Below the pieces are notes generated by a model that saw only the letters and a list, made by a program, of their open reading frames with translations, did no database searches and had not been told where the DNA came from. From positions 310,001-374,000 of the forward strand of contig DIXU01000009.1 of assembly GCA_002436105.1 (NCBI GenBank): a DNA stretch of 64,000 nucleotides, given 5' to 3'. Below, piece after piece: positions 9,668-17,849 of the stretch (positions within the stretch are counted from its first letter, which is position 1; the number at the start of each line of letters is the position of its first letter). Both the position numbers and the translations under genes were made by a program. The stretch comes from Candidatus Aminicenantes bacterium UBA6072. Its GTDB lineage: Bacteria; Acidobacteriota; Aminicenantia; UBA2199.

Positions 9668-9837
9668 AGGCCGAAGTCCTCGGCGCAGCGCCGCACCGGC
9701 ACCACCCGCAGCGGCTGAAGCGACTCCAGCTCCAGGGTGGCGCCGCAGCCCCGGCACAGGCAGCGCGTACCCTCCGGGACGTTCGCCGGCAACTCCCGCA
9801 TCTCCCCGCAGACGGGGCATTGAACATTCATCGTCAT
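9664..9837 (-). CDS. LysW-like amino-group carrier protein (small zinc ribbon)
   Basis: A 57-residue gene. The ATG is preceded by a perfect AAGGAGGTG Shine-Dalgarno. It has the LysW layout: CPVCG (C7, C10), a second knuckle CRGCGATLELE (C28, C31), then LQPLRVVP and a C-terminal AEDFGL. Thermus-type LysW has CPxCG, CxxCGAxLE, LDPL and ends in EDWGE, where the terminal Glu carries the amino-adipate intermediate. Here the terminus is Leu, not Glu, and Trp is Phe, so classical carrier chemistry is doubtful. Its stop overlaps the start of a homocitrate-synthase-like gene, the enzyme that starts the AAA lysine pathway. Other LysW partners (LysX, LysZ, LysY, LysJ, LysK) are not in the window. A general zinc-ribbon role is the alternative. 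Confidence 0.75.
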   Translation of the reverse strand: MTMNVQCPVCGEMRELPANVPEGTRCLCRGCGATLELESLQPLRVVPVRRCAEDFGL

Positions 9838-9867
9838 GTCGCACCTCCTTTCCGGATCGACGCCCCG

Positions 9868-9895
9868 ATTATAGCCGCCCCGCTCCCGCCGTCAA
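9868..9895 (-). promoter_or_regulatory. Sigma-70-like promoter for the LysW-like/HCS operon
   Basis: On the minus strand TTGACG (9895-9890) and TATAAT (9873-9868) are separated by 16 bp; the start codon of the LysW-like gene is about 30 nt downstream. Confidence 0.75.
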
Positions 9896-9909
9896 ATTTA
9901 TTGATAAAA

Positions 9910-9938
9910 TTGATTTATTTTAAATAAAATGTTACATT
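9910..9938 (+). promoter_or_regulatory. Candidate promoter/operator for the ACT-domain gene
   Basis: TTGATT (9910-9915), 17 bp, TACATT (9933-9938). The spacer is almost pure A/T and contains the inverted repeat ttattt-t-aaataa, a plausible operator between two divergent amino-acid-related genes. Reminiscent of AT-rich ARG-box-like sites, but no regulator can be named. Confidence 0.5.
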
Positions 9939-9989
9939 TATAACGCCCAATCAACAGGGGCATGCGCCCTGCGCGGGTGAGGTAAAGGC

Positions 9990-10652
9990 ATGGTCACCAT
10001 CAGCGATGCGTTGGCGAGGATCATCTCGCGCACCCCTTTCCTGGAGGAGGGGCTCGCTTCCGGCATCATCAACCTCTCGGCGCTGGCCCGCGTCCTGAGG
10101 CCGCGCATCGAGGCCGGGCTGGTCAGGGATGTCGGCGACGCCGCCCTGGTCATGGCCTTGAAGAGGATCTCCGACAAGCTGAAAAAGCGCCGGGCGCGGC
10201 CCGCCGAGATGGCCAAGTACGTCAGCGACATCACCGTCCGCTCGCATCTGAGCGAGTATACCTTTCAGAATTCTGAGACGCTCCTCCCCCGACAGATCCG
10301 GCTGCTGCAGGAAATCCGCGGACGCAACGACCGCTTCATCACTTTTTCCAGCGGTGCCAGCGAAACGACCGCCATCGTCAGCTCCGACCTGGACGGGGCG
10401 CTGAGCCGCATCTTCAAGGGGGAGAAGCTGCTCTGCCGCTACGGCGGCCTGTCGGCGATCATCCTGCGCCTGACGCCGCAGACCGTCTCCGCTCCCGGCA
10501 TCTATTACCTGGTTCTCAAGCTGCTGGCCTGGGAGGACATCAACGTGACCGAGGTCGTCTCCACCTTCACCGAGTTCGTCATTCTGCTGGAGGACGCCTA
10601 TATCGACCGGGCCTTTTCCCTGCTGCGCTCGCTCCTGCTGCCGGGGCGCTGA
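9990..10652 (+). CDS. ACT-domain protein, putative amino-acid-responsive regulator
   Basis: 220 residues, cytoplasmic. The N-terminal part (to about 95) is helical and charged. The C-terminal part (about 135-215) has an ACT-like pattern: a strand ending SAIILRL, then APGIYYLVLKLLAWEDINV, a second strand STFTEFVILLED and helix AFSLLRSLL, as in aspartokinase-type ACT domains. No kinase or dehydrogenase domain is attached. It is transcribed divergently from the LysW-like/homocitrate-synthase pair, so sensing an amino acid for that operon is an attractive inference only. GAGGTAAAGGC precedes the ATG. Confidence 0.6.
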   Translation: MVTISDALARIISRTPFLEEGLASGIINLSALARVLRPRIEAGLVRDVGDAALVMALKRISDKLKKRRARPAEMAKYVSDITVRSHLSEYTFQNSETLLPRQIRLLQEIRGRNDRFITFSSGASETTAIVSSDLDGALSRIFKGEKLLCRYGGLSAIILRLTPQTVSAPGIYYLVLKLLAWEDINVTEVVSTFTEFVILLEDAYIDRAFSLLRSLLLPGR

Positions 10653-10675
10653 CCTGCCGCTTCCGGCCCGGGCCG

Positions 10676-11032
10676 CTATTTCATCGCCGCGTGGTACCCC
10701 GCCGCGCCGAACGGCCGCAGCTTTTCCAGCCACAGATCTTCCAGTTCCTTCAGTTCCCGGCCGGGATCGTGATCCGGGACTTCTCTTGGCCGCAACCGGT
10801 CCAGCACCTCGAAGGAAAAATTATTCTCGCCCAGCTCGCTGAAATCCCCTTGCAGATCCCTGTTCACGTGCATGTTGTTCTTCAACTGGAACTTCTCGCT
10901 GTTGAGTCTTCCGTTCAGGTCCATGGCCCGGCCGATAAAGACCTTGCCGTTCACAAGATTCCTGATCTGGAAGATCCCCATGTCGGGCACCCTTTGTCTG
11001 TATGCCCTCTTGATCTCCTTCTTATCCATCAT
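10676..11032 (-). CDS. GIY-YIG-like nuclease superfamily protein
   Basis: 118 residues from the first of two consecutive ATGs (11032, 11029), both behind GGAGGGGG. The core reads MGIFQIRNLVNGKVFIG: the GIY and YIG signatures are present as GIF and FIG, followed by a conserved Arg (GRLNSEKFQL), HVNRDLQGDF and NFSFEVLD, the pattern of small stand-alone GIY-YIG proteins. Ends with LEDLWLEKLRPFG. Its start overlaps the 3' end of the metallopeptidase gene, so it is the last gene of a three-gene operon. Nuclease activity is not assured given the Tyr-to-Phe changes. Confidence 0.7.
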   Translation of the reverse strand: MMDKKEIKRAYRQRVPDMGIFQIRNLVNGKVFIGRAMDLNGRLNSEKFQLKNNMHVNRDLQGDFSELGENNFSFEVLDRLRPREVPDHDPGRELKELEDLWLEKLRPFGAAGYHAAMK

Positions 11033-12191
11033 CCCCCTCCGGGCCGGGCTCCGTCTCGGGCCCATCACCGCGTTCGACGGGGCGCCATTGCCTGGCCCAG
11101 CGGCTGAAAGGCATGCCGTAGGCGGCGGCGAAAGACTCCTCCATGCCCTTGCCCGCGCCCAGCTCGTTCAGCAGGCGGCGCAGGGGCGGCATGCCGCGCT
11201 CGTCCACCAGGTCGCTCACCGCCTGCAGGCTCACCATGTAGGCGGCATAGGCGGCGCGGGCATCGCCCGGGAACCCGCCGGCGAGCATGGGCAGCGGGAT
11301 CACCTGGGCGACGTTGACCGCCCGGTCGCCGCTGAGATACTGCGCCAGCCCCTCGTGCAGCCACAGCGGGGCGGCGGGAGCCAGGGAGTGCAGCATGGCA
11401 TGGACACACTCGTGGGTGAGGACCCGGCGCAGCGTGCGCTCCTGGCCGAAAGCACCCTGCACCGGCAGGCGGATCTTGCCGTCCACCTTGCCGAACATCC
11501 CACCGGCCCACCCCGGGGCGCGGGTGATGTCGGAAAAGTTCTCGCCCGTGTAAAGGATGACGGTGATCGGTTCCCCGGGAAAATGGCCCAGCTCCTTGCC
11601 GATCCCGGCATAGGCGTCCTTGAGGATATCCAGCACCGCCACCTTCATCTCCTCGTGCTCATAGCCGTCGAACAGCACGGTAAAATGGGCCGTGCGCGCG
11701 TCATCGTAGTTGCGCTGCACCTGGATCTCGCGCCGCAGCTTCAGCAGCAGCTCGATCAGCTCCTCGTCTCGCCGCAGGGCCAGCGCCGCCTGCGCCTGTT
11801 CCTGCGCTCCCGCCAGGTCGTTCTGCCGGTAGAGTGAAAGGGCCAGCGCCTTGTGACCGGCGAACGTTTCGGCTCCGCCGTCCGCCGCCGGCCGCGGCTC
11901 GCGGACCGTCGGCCCGGGCCGGCTCAATGACGGGGAAACCTGGACGGGATCAGCCGCGGATTCAGCCGCATTCGTCTCCATTTGCACGGCCCGCCGCGGG
12001 GCGGATGCGGCGTGCAGCGGCTGTCGGCCGGGCGCGCCCGGCCCGGTCGCGGCAGCCGGCTCCGGGCCGCGGCGCAGCAGCATGGCGACAACCGCCCCCG
12101 CGATCAGCAGAAAAGCGGCCAGCGCCAGTATCAGCCTCTTTTGCTGCTGCCGATAATAGCCGTAGTGCGGATTCTGCCAGTCTTGGCCCAT
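11022..12191 (-). CDS. Membrane-anchored gluzincin metallopeptidase (peptidase MA-like)
   Basis: 389 residues. A short cytoplasmic N-terminus is followed by one membrane segment (about 18-40), a Pro/Ala-rich linker, a TPR-like helical pair (about 105-150), and a zinc peptidase domain: HECVH (H260, E261, H264) with the third ligand Glu in LHEGLAQYL (E280). This arrangement is that of Peptidase_MA_2/gluzincins. The active site faces outside. I chose the ATG at 12191, one base after the M29 stop (TGACATG), over an upstream start whose extra residues are the shadow of that gene. Confidence 0.8.
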   Translation of the reverse strand: MGQDWQNPHYGYYRQQQKRLILALAAFLLIAGAVVAMLLRRGPEPAAATGPGAPGRQPLHAASAPRRAVQMETNAAESAADPVQVSPSLSRPGPTVREPRPAADGGAETFAGHKALALSLYRQNDLAGAQEQAQAALALRRDEELIELLLKLRREIQVQRNYDDARTAHFTVLFDGYEHEEMKVAVLDILKDAYAGIGKELGHFPGEPITVILYTGENFSDITRAPGWAGGMFGKVDGKIRLPVQGAFGQERTLRRVLTHECVHAMLHSLAPAAPLWLHEGLAQYLSGDRAVNVAQVIPLPMLAGGFPGDARAAYAAYMVSLQAVSDLVDERGMPPLRRLLNELGAGKGMEESFAAAYGMPFSRWARQWRPVERGDGPETEPGPEGDDG

Positions 12192-12192
12192 G

Positions 12193-13341
12193 TCAGAAGA
12201 TCGTGTATGCGCCGTTGGCCATGACGGTCTCGCGGCGGCCGTCGGCATGGCCCAGCTCGACCTCGCGCACGGCGATGCGCGGCATCACCCCCGGGATGTA
12301 GATGCGGTCGAGGTGGATCACCGCCGCCGGCGTCGAAAAATCCCCTGGGCCGACGATGCCGCCGAAGTGCTCGCTGCGGCCGAAGGCGACATGCAGTCCC
12401 AGCTTCTCGTCGAGGAGGATCTCGCCGATCGGCTCCAGGCCGAAATCGGCCAGCACGCCGAAACCCAGCTCGGCCATGTTGCCGTAAGCGGGCTCCTTGG
12501 CCAGGTGGGCGCGCTCCGCCTGGGCCTGGGGCCCATGGCCCGCCGCGTCCACGGCGCGATTGGCCTGGATGGTGAACAGGACCACCTCGCCGTCGATCTC
12601 GACAGGCAAGGTGCCGGCGGTTCGGCTCGGTTCCCCTTTCTCGCCCTCGTAGGGAACGATGTAGGCCTCGCCGCTGGGCAGGTTGCCGGCGGTGCCGGCA
12701 TCGGGGAACCGTCCCGAGCTGGCATGGGCCGAGCGGTGGCGCAGGTCGAAGTGGGCGCCGTATCCGTCCCGGCCGTCGACCAGGAAAGAGACCATGGCGT
12801 GGTCGGCTTGGCTGAGCCTGGCCTGCAGGGTCTCCACCCTGCGCGCCACCTCGCCGTAGTCGATGCGCAGGGCCGGGATCATTGCCGGGGCAAAGCCGGG
12901 CATGGTCGCCGCCCGGAAGCGGAAACGCCTGGCCGCGACCTTCAGCGGCGCGGTGGTCGAGAACTCGGTGGGAGCCAAGAACAACTGGGTCTCGGCGAAG
13001 ACTTGCTCGAATGGCACCCGCTGCCCCGCTCGCTCCAACTCGGCGGCGGATTCCGGCATGGCCCCATCGATGAGAAACGCTTCGGCCGGAAGGTCGGCAT
13101 TGTTCGAGCCGACGTCGGCATAGGCGACCAGTTTCACCTCGTCCAGCGGTATCTCCGCTTTCCTGGCATCCAGCAGGGCATGCCACTCGTGGGCCAGGCG
13201 CCGGCGCTCCCGCCAGTCGGGATTGTCGCGTTCCGTTTCGTGCGGCACGTCGACGAGAATGGCCAGGGCCTTGTCGGTTTCAAAGCGCGGGAAGACGGAG
13301 CGTACGAGCGAGACCAGTTCGTCGGCGGCGAGTGTTGTCAT
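12193..13341 (-). CDS. M29-type aminopeptidase (thermophilic metalloprotease family)
   Basis: 382 residues, cytoplasmic. M29 hallmarks are visible toward the C-terminus: NLPSGEAYIVP, NMAELGFG, DEKLGLHVAFGRSEHFGG and VIHLDRIYIP, which carry the Glu/His/Asp metal ligands. These enzymes (AmpS/aminopeptidase T) remove N-terminal residues using two divalent metals. The start at 13341 has GGAGG 7 nt upstream; five extra upstream codons are less well supported. First gene of an operon with the membrane metallopeptidase and GIY-YIG gene. Confidence 0.75.
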   Translation of the reverse strand: MTTLAADELVSLVRSVFPRFETDKALAILVDVPHETERDNPDWRERRRLAHEWHALLDARKAEIPLDEVKLVAYADVGSNNADLPAEAFLIDGAMPESAAELERAGQRVPFEQVFAETQLFLAPTEFSTTAPLKVAARRFRFRAATMPGFAPAMIPALRIDYGEVARRVETLQARLSQADHAMVSFLVDGRDGYGAHFDLRHRSAHASSGRFPDAGTAGNLPSGEAYIVPYEGEKGEPSRTAGTLPVEIDGEVVLFTIQANRAVDAAGHGPQAQAERAHLAKEPAYGNMAELGFGVLADFGLEPIGEILLDEKLGLHVAFGRSEHFGGIVGPGDFSTPAAVIHLDRIYIPGVMPRIAVREVELGHADGRRETVMANGAYTIF

Positions 13342-13359
13342 GGTGATCCTCCGCAACGC

Positions 13360-13387
13360 ATTATACCCGGACAGGGCCTTGCGTCAA
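13360..13387 (-). promoter_or_regulatory. Sigma-70-like promoter for the M29 peptidase operon
   Basis: Minus strand TTGACG (13387-13382), 16 bp, TATAAT (13365-13360), about 19 nt before the start codon. Confidence 0.75.
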
Positions 13388-13430
13388 TACGCGACAGCCA
13401 CCCGGCGGACGCTTTGCCGACGGAGACCGG

Positions 13431-15200
13431 TCAATCCAAGCGCGGCCGCCTTTTCAGCTCCGCCATCTCCTCCTTCAACTGCGCGATCTCCTTCTGCTGC
13501 TCCTGCACCACCTTGGTCAGGACGGCCACGATGTCCATGGGGCTAAGGCCGTTGCGGTCGTTCTGCGCCACCAGATCCGGAACCTCCTCGGCGATGAACC
13601 CCACATATTTTTCGGAGGCATCGGACTTGTAGTTGTACTTCACAGGGTTCAACGTCCGCAGGGCGGCCGCGGCCTCAGCAACGCCCAACACGGCAATGTT
13701 TTCCTTCAACGCGAGGGAAGAGGCGTTGGTCCATACCCCGCCGGCCGTGCAGTGGGCGCCGCTGGCCATGTGCAGGGGGTAGGCAGGCACGGTGACGCCG
13801 ATGCCGACGTTGCCGCTGACGGCGACGGTCATGCGCTTGACATTGCTGGTCATGATGTTGACCGGGTGCGAGGAGACGGTGCCCAGCTGGCCCGAGGCGC
13901 CCATGGCGCTGAGCTTGAACGACGCCCCGTCGGTGCGGGTGACCGAAAGGACGTTGTTGCTCCCGGTCCTGGTCGTCTCCAGCGTGCCGTTGACGCGCAG
14001 CAGGTCGGCGGCAAAATCGCCGTAGATCAGCGGCGAGGAGGTATCGCTATTGTCAATGTAGAGCTTTCTGGAGCCGGTCTCATTGGAGCCGGCACCGTAC
14101 CCCAAAAAAACGTTTCCTGAACCTAGGGGATTGAATCTGCCGGCCTCAAAGCCGATGCAGGTGTTATAACTTCCGTGGGTATATTGTCCGGCAAATCCGC
14201 CGACAAATAAGTTCCCCACACCAGTTTCGTTGGCATAGCCGCTGCCGTTGCCGAGGAACGTGTTGTACTCTCCACTGGTGTTATTGCGCCCGGAAAAATA
14301 CCCTAAAAAAGTATTGCTGAAGCCGGTCGTATTGGAGTATCCGGCTTCAAAACCGATGAAGTTGTTTTCAAATCCGGTCGTATTGACATTTCCAGCTGAA
14401 TGCCCAATGAAATTGTTACTATGGCCAGTAGTGATGGCATATCCTGCAAAACTGCCCACAAAAGTATTTTCCGATCCGGTTGAATTCTCCAAGATCGCCG
14501 ATCCTGCGTATGCGCCAACGTAGGTATTCAAGGTCCCGCTGCTGACACCGGCCCCGGCTGATCTTCCAAAAAAACTGTTCTGGTTGTTGTCGCTGCTGTT
14601 GCTGGCACCGGCTCCGTTGCCATAAAACGTGCTGTAGGTCCCCTCCGTGCCCTGGACGGAGCGCGACTCCTCTTTGGGGCTCTTCCTGTTGCCGGCATCG
14701 CCCGCAGCCGCTCCCCCGCCCTGCGGCAGGCCCCCGCTTTCGAGCGCTCTTTTCTCGGCCTCCGCCTGCCGTTCTTCCGCCGGCATTCTCCTGGCACTCC
14801 CGTCCACCCGGAAGCGCGCCAGATCCGACCAGGTCCAGGCGCCGTTGGCGTCCAGCGCCCCCACGCACCAGGCATATTCCTGCCCGTCGGCCAGGGCCTG
14901 GTCCGCACCCGGGGTCCACGACGAGCCCCCGGCGGCCGTCTCCTGCGACAGCACCGGCGACGTGGCCAGTTTCATCTCCCCCACCAAAGCCCTGGCCCCG
15001 CCTTCCACCAAGAACACCGCCAACCGGTACTTTTTCGCCCAGGGCACTCCCGACCAGCTGAACGTCGGGCAGCGGCTCTCGACCAGGGCCACGCCATGGC
15101 TATTGCCGGGCGAAACGGCCACAGGCACGCCATCGTTGCCCAGGCAAAATGATCCCATTACACCCAGGAACAAACAAATCAACAATGCTTTTTTTTTCAT
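13431..15200 (-). CDS. Secreted tail-fibre-like surface protein with S74 chaperone domain, copy 1
   Basis: 589 residues. Signal peptide (MKKKALLICLFLG, to about 22), an FN3/Ig-like domain (about 25-130) with CPTFSWSGVPWAKKYR, a low-complexity linker, then some ten repeats of the GNxFxGxxAGxxNTTG type (about 190-370) as in YadA-like heads and phage tail fibres. The C-terminus is a Peptidase_S74 intramolecular chaperone: LALKENIAVL, LRTLNPVKYNYK, VGFIAEEVPDLV and the coiled coil VVQEQQKEIAQLKEEM. The usual S-D-x-RLKENI self-cleavage motif is altered (SSLALKENI), so autocleavage is uncertain. SD GGGGGAGGAAAG precedes the ATG. Tandem paralogue upstream. Confidence 0.85.
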   Translation of the reverse strand: MKKKALLICLFLGVMGSFCLGNDGVPVAVSPGNSHGVALVESRCPTFSWSGVPWAKKYRLAVFLVEGGARALVGEMKLATSPVLSQETAAGGSSWTPGADQALADGQEYAWCVGALDANGAWTWSDLARFRVDGSARRMPAEERQAEAEKRALESGGLPQGGGAAAGDAGNRKSPKEESRSVQGTEGTYSTFYGNGAGASNSSDNNQNSFFGRSAGAGVSSGTLNTYVGAYAGSAILENSTGSENTFVGSFAGYAITTGHSNNFIGHSAGNVNTTGFENNFIGFEAGYSNTTGFSNTFLGYFSGRNNTSGEYNTFLGNGSGYANETGVGNLFVGGFAGQYTHGSYNTCIGFEAGRFNPLGSGNVFLGYGAGSNETGSRKLYIDNSDTSSPLIYGDFAADLLRVNGTLETTRTGSNNVLSVTRTDGASFKLSAMGASGQLGTVSSHPVNIMTSNVKRMTVAVSGNVGIGVTVPAYPLHMASGAHCTAGGVWTNASSLALKENIAVLGVAEAAAALRTLNPVKYNYKSDASEKYVGFIAEEVPDLVAQNDRNGLSPMDIVAVLTKVVQEQQKEIAQLKEEMAELKRRPRLD

Positions 15201-15249
15201 CTTTCCTCCCCCTGATGGTTATCCCAGGAATAAGGAGAAAACAAAGACA

Positions 15250-15270
15250 GGTTTATTCCCCAGATAAACC
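15250..15270. terminator. Hairpin between the two S74 genes
   Basis: GGTTTAT-TCCCCAG-ATAAACC: perfect 7-bp stem, 7-nt loop. On the minus strand it lies after the upstream copy and before the downstream copy, and is followed by a T-rich stretch; could be a terminator, an attenuator or a stabilising 5'-UTR hairpin. The rest of 15201-15390 is AT-rich and without a gene. Confidence 0.45.
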
Positions 15271-15390
15271 ATCTTTTTTGATGCCTTAATAGTAAAACAA
15301 TAAAATAAATTTTCAATGGATTGAGCAACCGGCAATATTTTTAACCTGCCTGCCGGGCTATGCAAATAAAAAAACAATCAATTGTTCTCT

Positions 15391-17046
15391 TTATTTGTTC
15401 CCCGTTGCCTTTCTTTCCAGCGCGGACAGCCTGGCTTTAAGGAGCGATATTTCTTCCTGCTGCTCATGGGCCATTTTCTGTTGTTCTTGGACCGCTTTCT
15501 GCTGCTCCTGCACCACCTTGGTCAGGACGGCCACGATGTCCATGGGGCTAAGGCCGTTGCGGTCGTTCTGCGCCACCAGCTCCGGCACCTCCTCGGCGAT
15601 GAACCCCACACATCTTTCGGAAGCGTCGGCCTTGTAGTTGTACTTCACCGGGTTCAACGTCCGCAGGGCGGTCGCGGCCTCATCAACGCCCAACACGGCA
15701 ATGTTTTCCTTCAACGCGAGGGAAGAGGCGTTGGTCCACACGCCGCCTGCCGTGCAGTGGGCGCCGCTGGCCATGTGCAGGGGATAGGAAGGCTGGGTGA
15801 CGCCGATGCCCACGTTGCCGCTCACGGCGACGGTCAGGCGCTTGACGTTGTTGGTCATGAGGTTGACCGGGTGGGCGGAGACGGTGCCCAGCTGGCCCGA
15901 GGCGCCCATGGCGCTGAGCTTGAACGACGCGCCGTCGGTGCGTGTGACCGAGAGGACGTTGTTCACACCGGTCCGCGTCGTCTCCAGCGTGCCGTTGACG
16001 CGCAGCAGGTCGTTGTCGAACTCGCCGTAGATCAGCGGCGCGGTCGTGCCGTTGCTGTCGATGTACAGCTTATTGGAGCCGGTTTCGTGAAAACCGGCAT
16101 TGTAGCCGAGAAAAACATTATTTAATCCGATTTGGTTAAAATACCCGGTACTAAGGCCCAAGAATGTATTTCCATACCCGGTGGTGTTGGAATAACCGGC
16201 ATTGTATCCTAAGAAGGTGTTTGCCTCCCCGGTGGTGTTGGAATAACCGGCCGAACGGCCAATGAAGGTGTTGAAGTCCCCAGCGGTGTTGGAATGTCCC
16301 GCCACATAGCCCAAGAAGGTATTTCCGCTTGCTATGTTGTTCAAAAAACCGGCTTGAGTGCCCACGAATGTATTGAATAATCCGCTGGTGTTGGCATACC
16401 CGGCTCCGCTGCCGAAAAAGCTGTTGGCGTTGGTATCAGCGGAGTTGTTGGCCCCGGCTCCGAGGCCATAAAACGTACTGAGCGCCCCCTCCGAGCCCTG
16501 GACGGAGCGCGACTCCTCTTTGGGGCTCTTCCTGTTGCCGGCATCGCCCGCAGCCGCTCCCCCGCCCTGCGGCAGGCCCCCGCTTTCGAGCGCTCTTCTC
16601 TCGGCCTCCGCCTGCCGTTCTTCCGCCGGCATTCTCCTGGCACTCCCGTCCACCCGGAAGCGCGCCAGATCCGACCAGGTCCAGGCGCCGTCGGCGTCCA
16701 GCGCCCCCACGCACCAGGCATATTCCTGCCCGTCGGCCAGGGCCTGGTCCGCACCCGGGGTCCACGACGAGCCCCCAGCGGCCGTCTCCTGCGACAGCAC
16801 CGGCGACGTGGCCAGTTTCATCTCCCCCACCAAAGCCCTGGCCCCGCCTTCCACCAAGAACACCGCCACCCGGTACTTTTTCGCCCAGGGCACTCCCGAC
16901 CAGCTGAACGTCGGGCAGCCGCCCTCGACCGCGGTCACCCCCGCGCCGTTGCCCGGCGAAATGACCGCCGGCGCGTCGCCGCTGGCCAGCCCCTGGCCTG
17001 CCATGAAAAACAAAACCAGAACGATGCACGCTGCGTTGGCTTTCAT
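15391..17046 (-). CDS. Secreted tail-fibre-like surface protein with S74 chaperone domain, copy 2
   Basis: 551 residues, same plan as its downstream paralogue: signal peptide, FN3/Ig-like domain, linker, seven to eight repeats of the GNTFLGYNAGYSNTTG type and a C-terminal S74 domain (LALKENIAVL, EEVPELV) with a longer coiled coil (three EQQK-type heptads). The FN3-linker part and the S74 part are almost identical to the neighbour at the DNA level, while signal peptide and head repeats differ, which suggests recent duplication with gene conversion. GGGGGGAGC precedes the ATG. Likely trimeric and surface exposed. Confidence 0.85.
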   Translation of the reverse strand: MKANAACIVLVLFFMAGQGLASGDAPAVISPGNGAGVTAVEGGCPTFSWSGVPWAKKYRVAVFLVEGGARALVGEMKLATSPVLSQETAAGGSSWTPGADQALADGQEYAWCVGALDADGAWTWSDLARFRVDGSARRMPAEERQAEAERRALESGGLPQGGGAAAGDAGNRKSPKEESRSVQGSEGALSTFYGLGAGANNSADTNANSFFGSGAGYANTSGLFNTFVGTQAGFLNNIASGNTFLGYVAGHSNTAGDFNTFIGRSAGYSNTTGEANTFLGYNAGYSNTTGYGNTFLGLSTGYFNQIGLNNVFLGYNAGFHETGSNKLYIDSNGTTAPLIYGEFDNDLLRVNGTLETTRTGVNNVLSVTRTDGASFKLSAMGASGQLGTVSAHPVNLMTNNVKRLTVAVSGNVGIGVTQPSYPLHMASGAHCTAGGVWTNASSLALKENIAVLGVDEAATALRTLNPVKYNYKADASERCVGFIAEEVPELVAQNDRNGLSPMDIVAVLTKVVQEQQKAVQEQQKMAHEQQEEISLLKARLSALERKATGNK

Positions 17047-17127
17047 GCTCCCCCCCTTGGCCGTCCAGGCGAGGGCGCAGGGGAACCTTTGCCTCCCCGG
17101 ACGGTCTTTTCCGTCAATTAATTGTTA

Positions 17128-17155
17128 ATTGTAAACGACAAATAAAATTAGTCAA
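17128..17155 (-). promoter_or_regulatory. Sigma-70-like promoter for the S74 genes
   Basis: Minus strand TTGACT (17155-17150), 16 bp, TACAAT (17133-17128), about 80 nt before the ATG; the leader contains the inverted repeat caattaattgttaattg. No gene in 17047-17240. Confidence 0.7.
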
Positions 17156-17240
17156 GGCCCAGGCAGAAAGCCTTGCGGAACTGCCTCCCCGTGAAAGGGA
17201 ACGATCCGCCTCCCGGATCGTGAAAATCAGGACCAGGACT

Positions 17241-17849
17241 TCAGCGCAGGGGCTGGCGGATGATCGTTTTCCACCTGGCGGGGTCGGCCTTGCGGACGTC
17301 GGAGAGATAGATCTCGTGGTGCCTGCCGGAAAACCTGCCGCCGAGCGAGGCGATGAAGGCGTGCAGCCTGGCCACGGTCGGCCCCTCGGCGGAGAAGGGG
17401 CCGACATGGAGGATCTGGGCGCTCTTGCCCTCGGAGAACTTTTCGAAGCGCAACTTGTCGAGCGCGGGCAATTGTTTCCTCTTTTTCACCTCGCCGATGG
17501 TCTCGCGGACGGTGGCGGCGTGGACGAACTCGGGCTGCATGATCATCATCGTCCATTTCCAGCGCGACTTGTCGCCGGCAGTGAACGCGGCCATGTCGTC
17601 GGCCCACCACAGCCCCTCGAGCGGCGGCACGCCATAGTCTATGGCCAGCGTTTTCTTCACTTTGAATTTGACGGCATAGGCGGCGGAGAACAGCGCCTCG
17701 ACCGCTTCCGGGTAGTCGGGCGCGGCGTTCGGATCCCCCGCGCCATCGATCATGAGGAAATTCATGGCCGGCACCTCGACCAGCGCCGCCTCGCGGGCCG
17801 CCGGGCGGTACAGGTGGGCGAGATCCTTCTTGAAGTCGATCTTGGTCAT
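17241..17849 (-). CDS. GyrI-like small-molecule-binding domain protein
   Basis: 202 residues. The pattern MTKIDFKKDLAHLYRPAA, then VEVPAMNFLMIDGAGDPN, YPEAVEALFSAAYAVKF and the later WKWTMMIMQPEFV and ILHVGPFSAEGPTV is the stand-alone GyrI-like (SBP_bac/BmrR C-terminal-like) fold that binds hydrophobic ligands. The frame extends upstream but that part is the shadow of the antiporter gene; the ATG at 17849 overlaps the antiporter TGA (ATGA) and has GAGGAGG just upstream. Ligand unknown. Confidence 0.75.
   Translation of the reverse strand: MTKIDFKKDLAHLYRPAAREAALVEVPAMNFLMIDGAGDPNAAPDYPEAVEALFSAAYAVKFKVKKTLAIDYGVPPLEGLWWADDMAAFTAGDKSRWKWTMMIMQPEFVHAATVRETIGEVKKRKQLPALDKLRFEKFSEGKSAQILHVGPFSAEGPTVARLHAFIASLGGRFSGRHHEIYLSDVRKADPARWKTIIRQPLR

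Noticed and set aside
9664..9844. N-terminal extension of the homocitrate-synthase-like frame up to 9844
   Set aside because: The extension is the shadow of the LysW-like gene, which has its own perfect SD and zinc motifs; a GTG overlapping its stop is the natural start.
14100..16450. Regular short repeats as a possible CRISPR array
   Set aside because: The periodicity is that of coding head repeats (GNxFxGxxAGxxN) in two surface proteins; units vary and there are no spacers.
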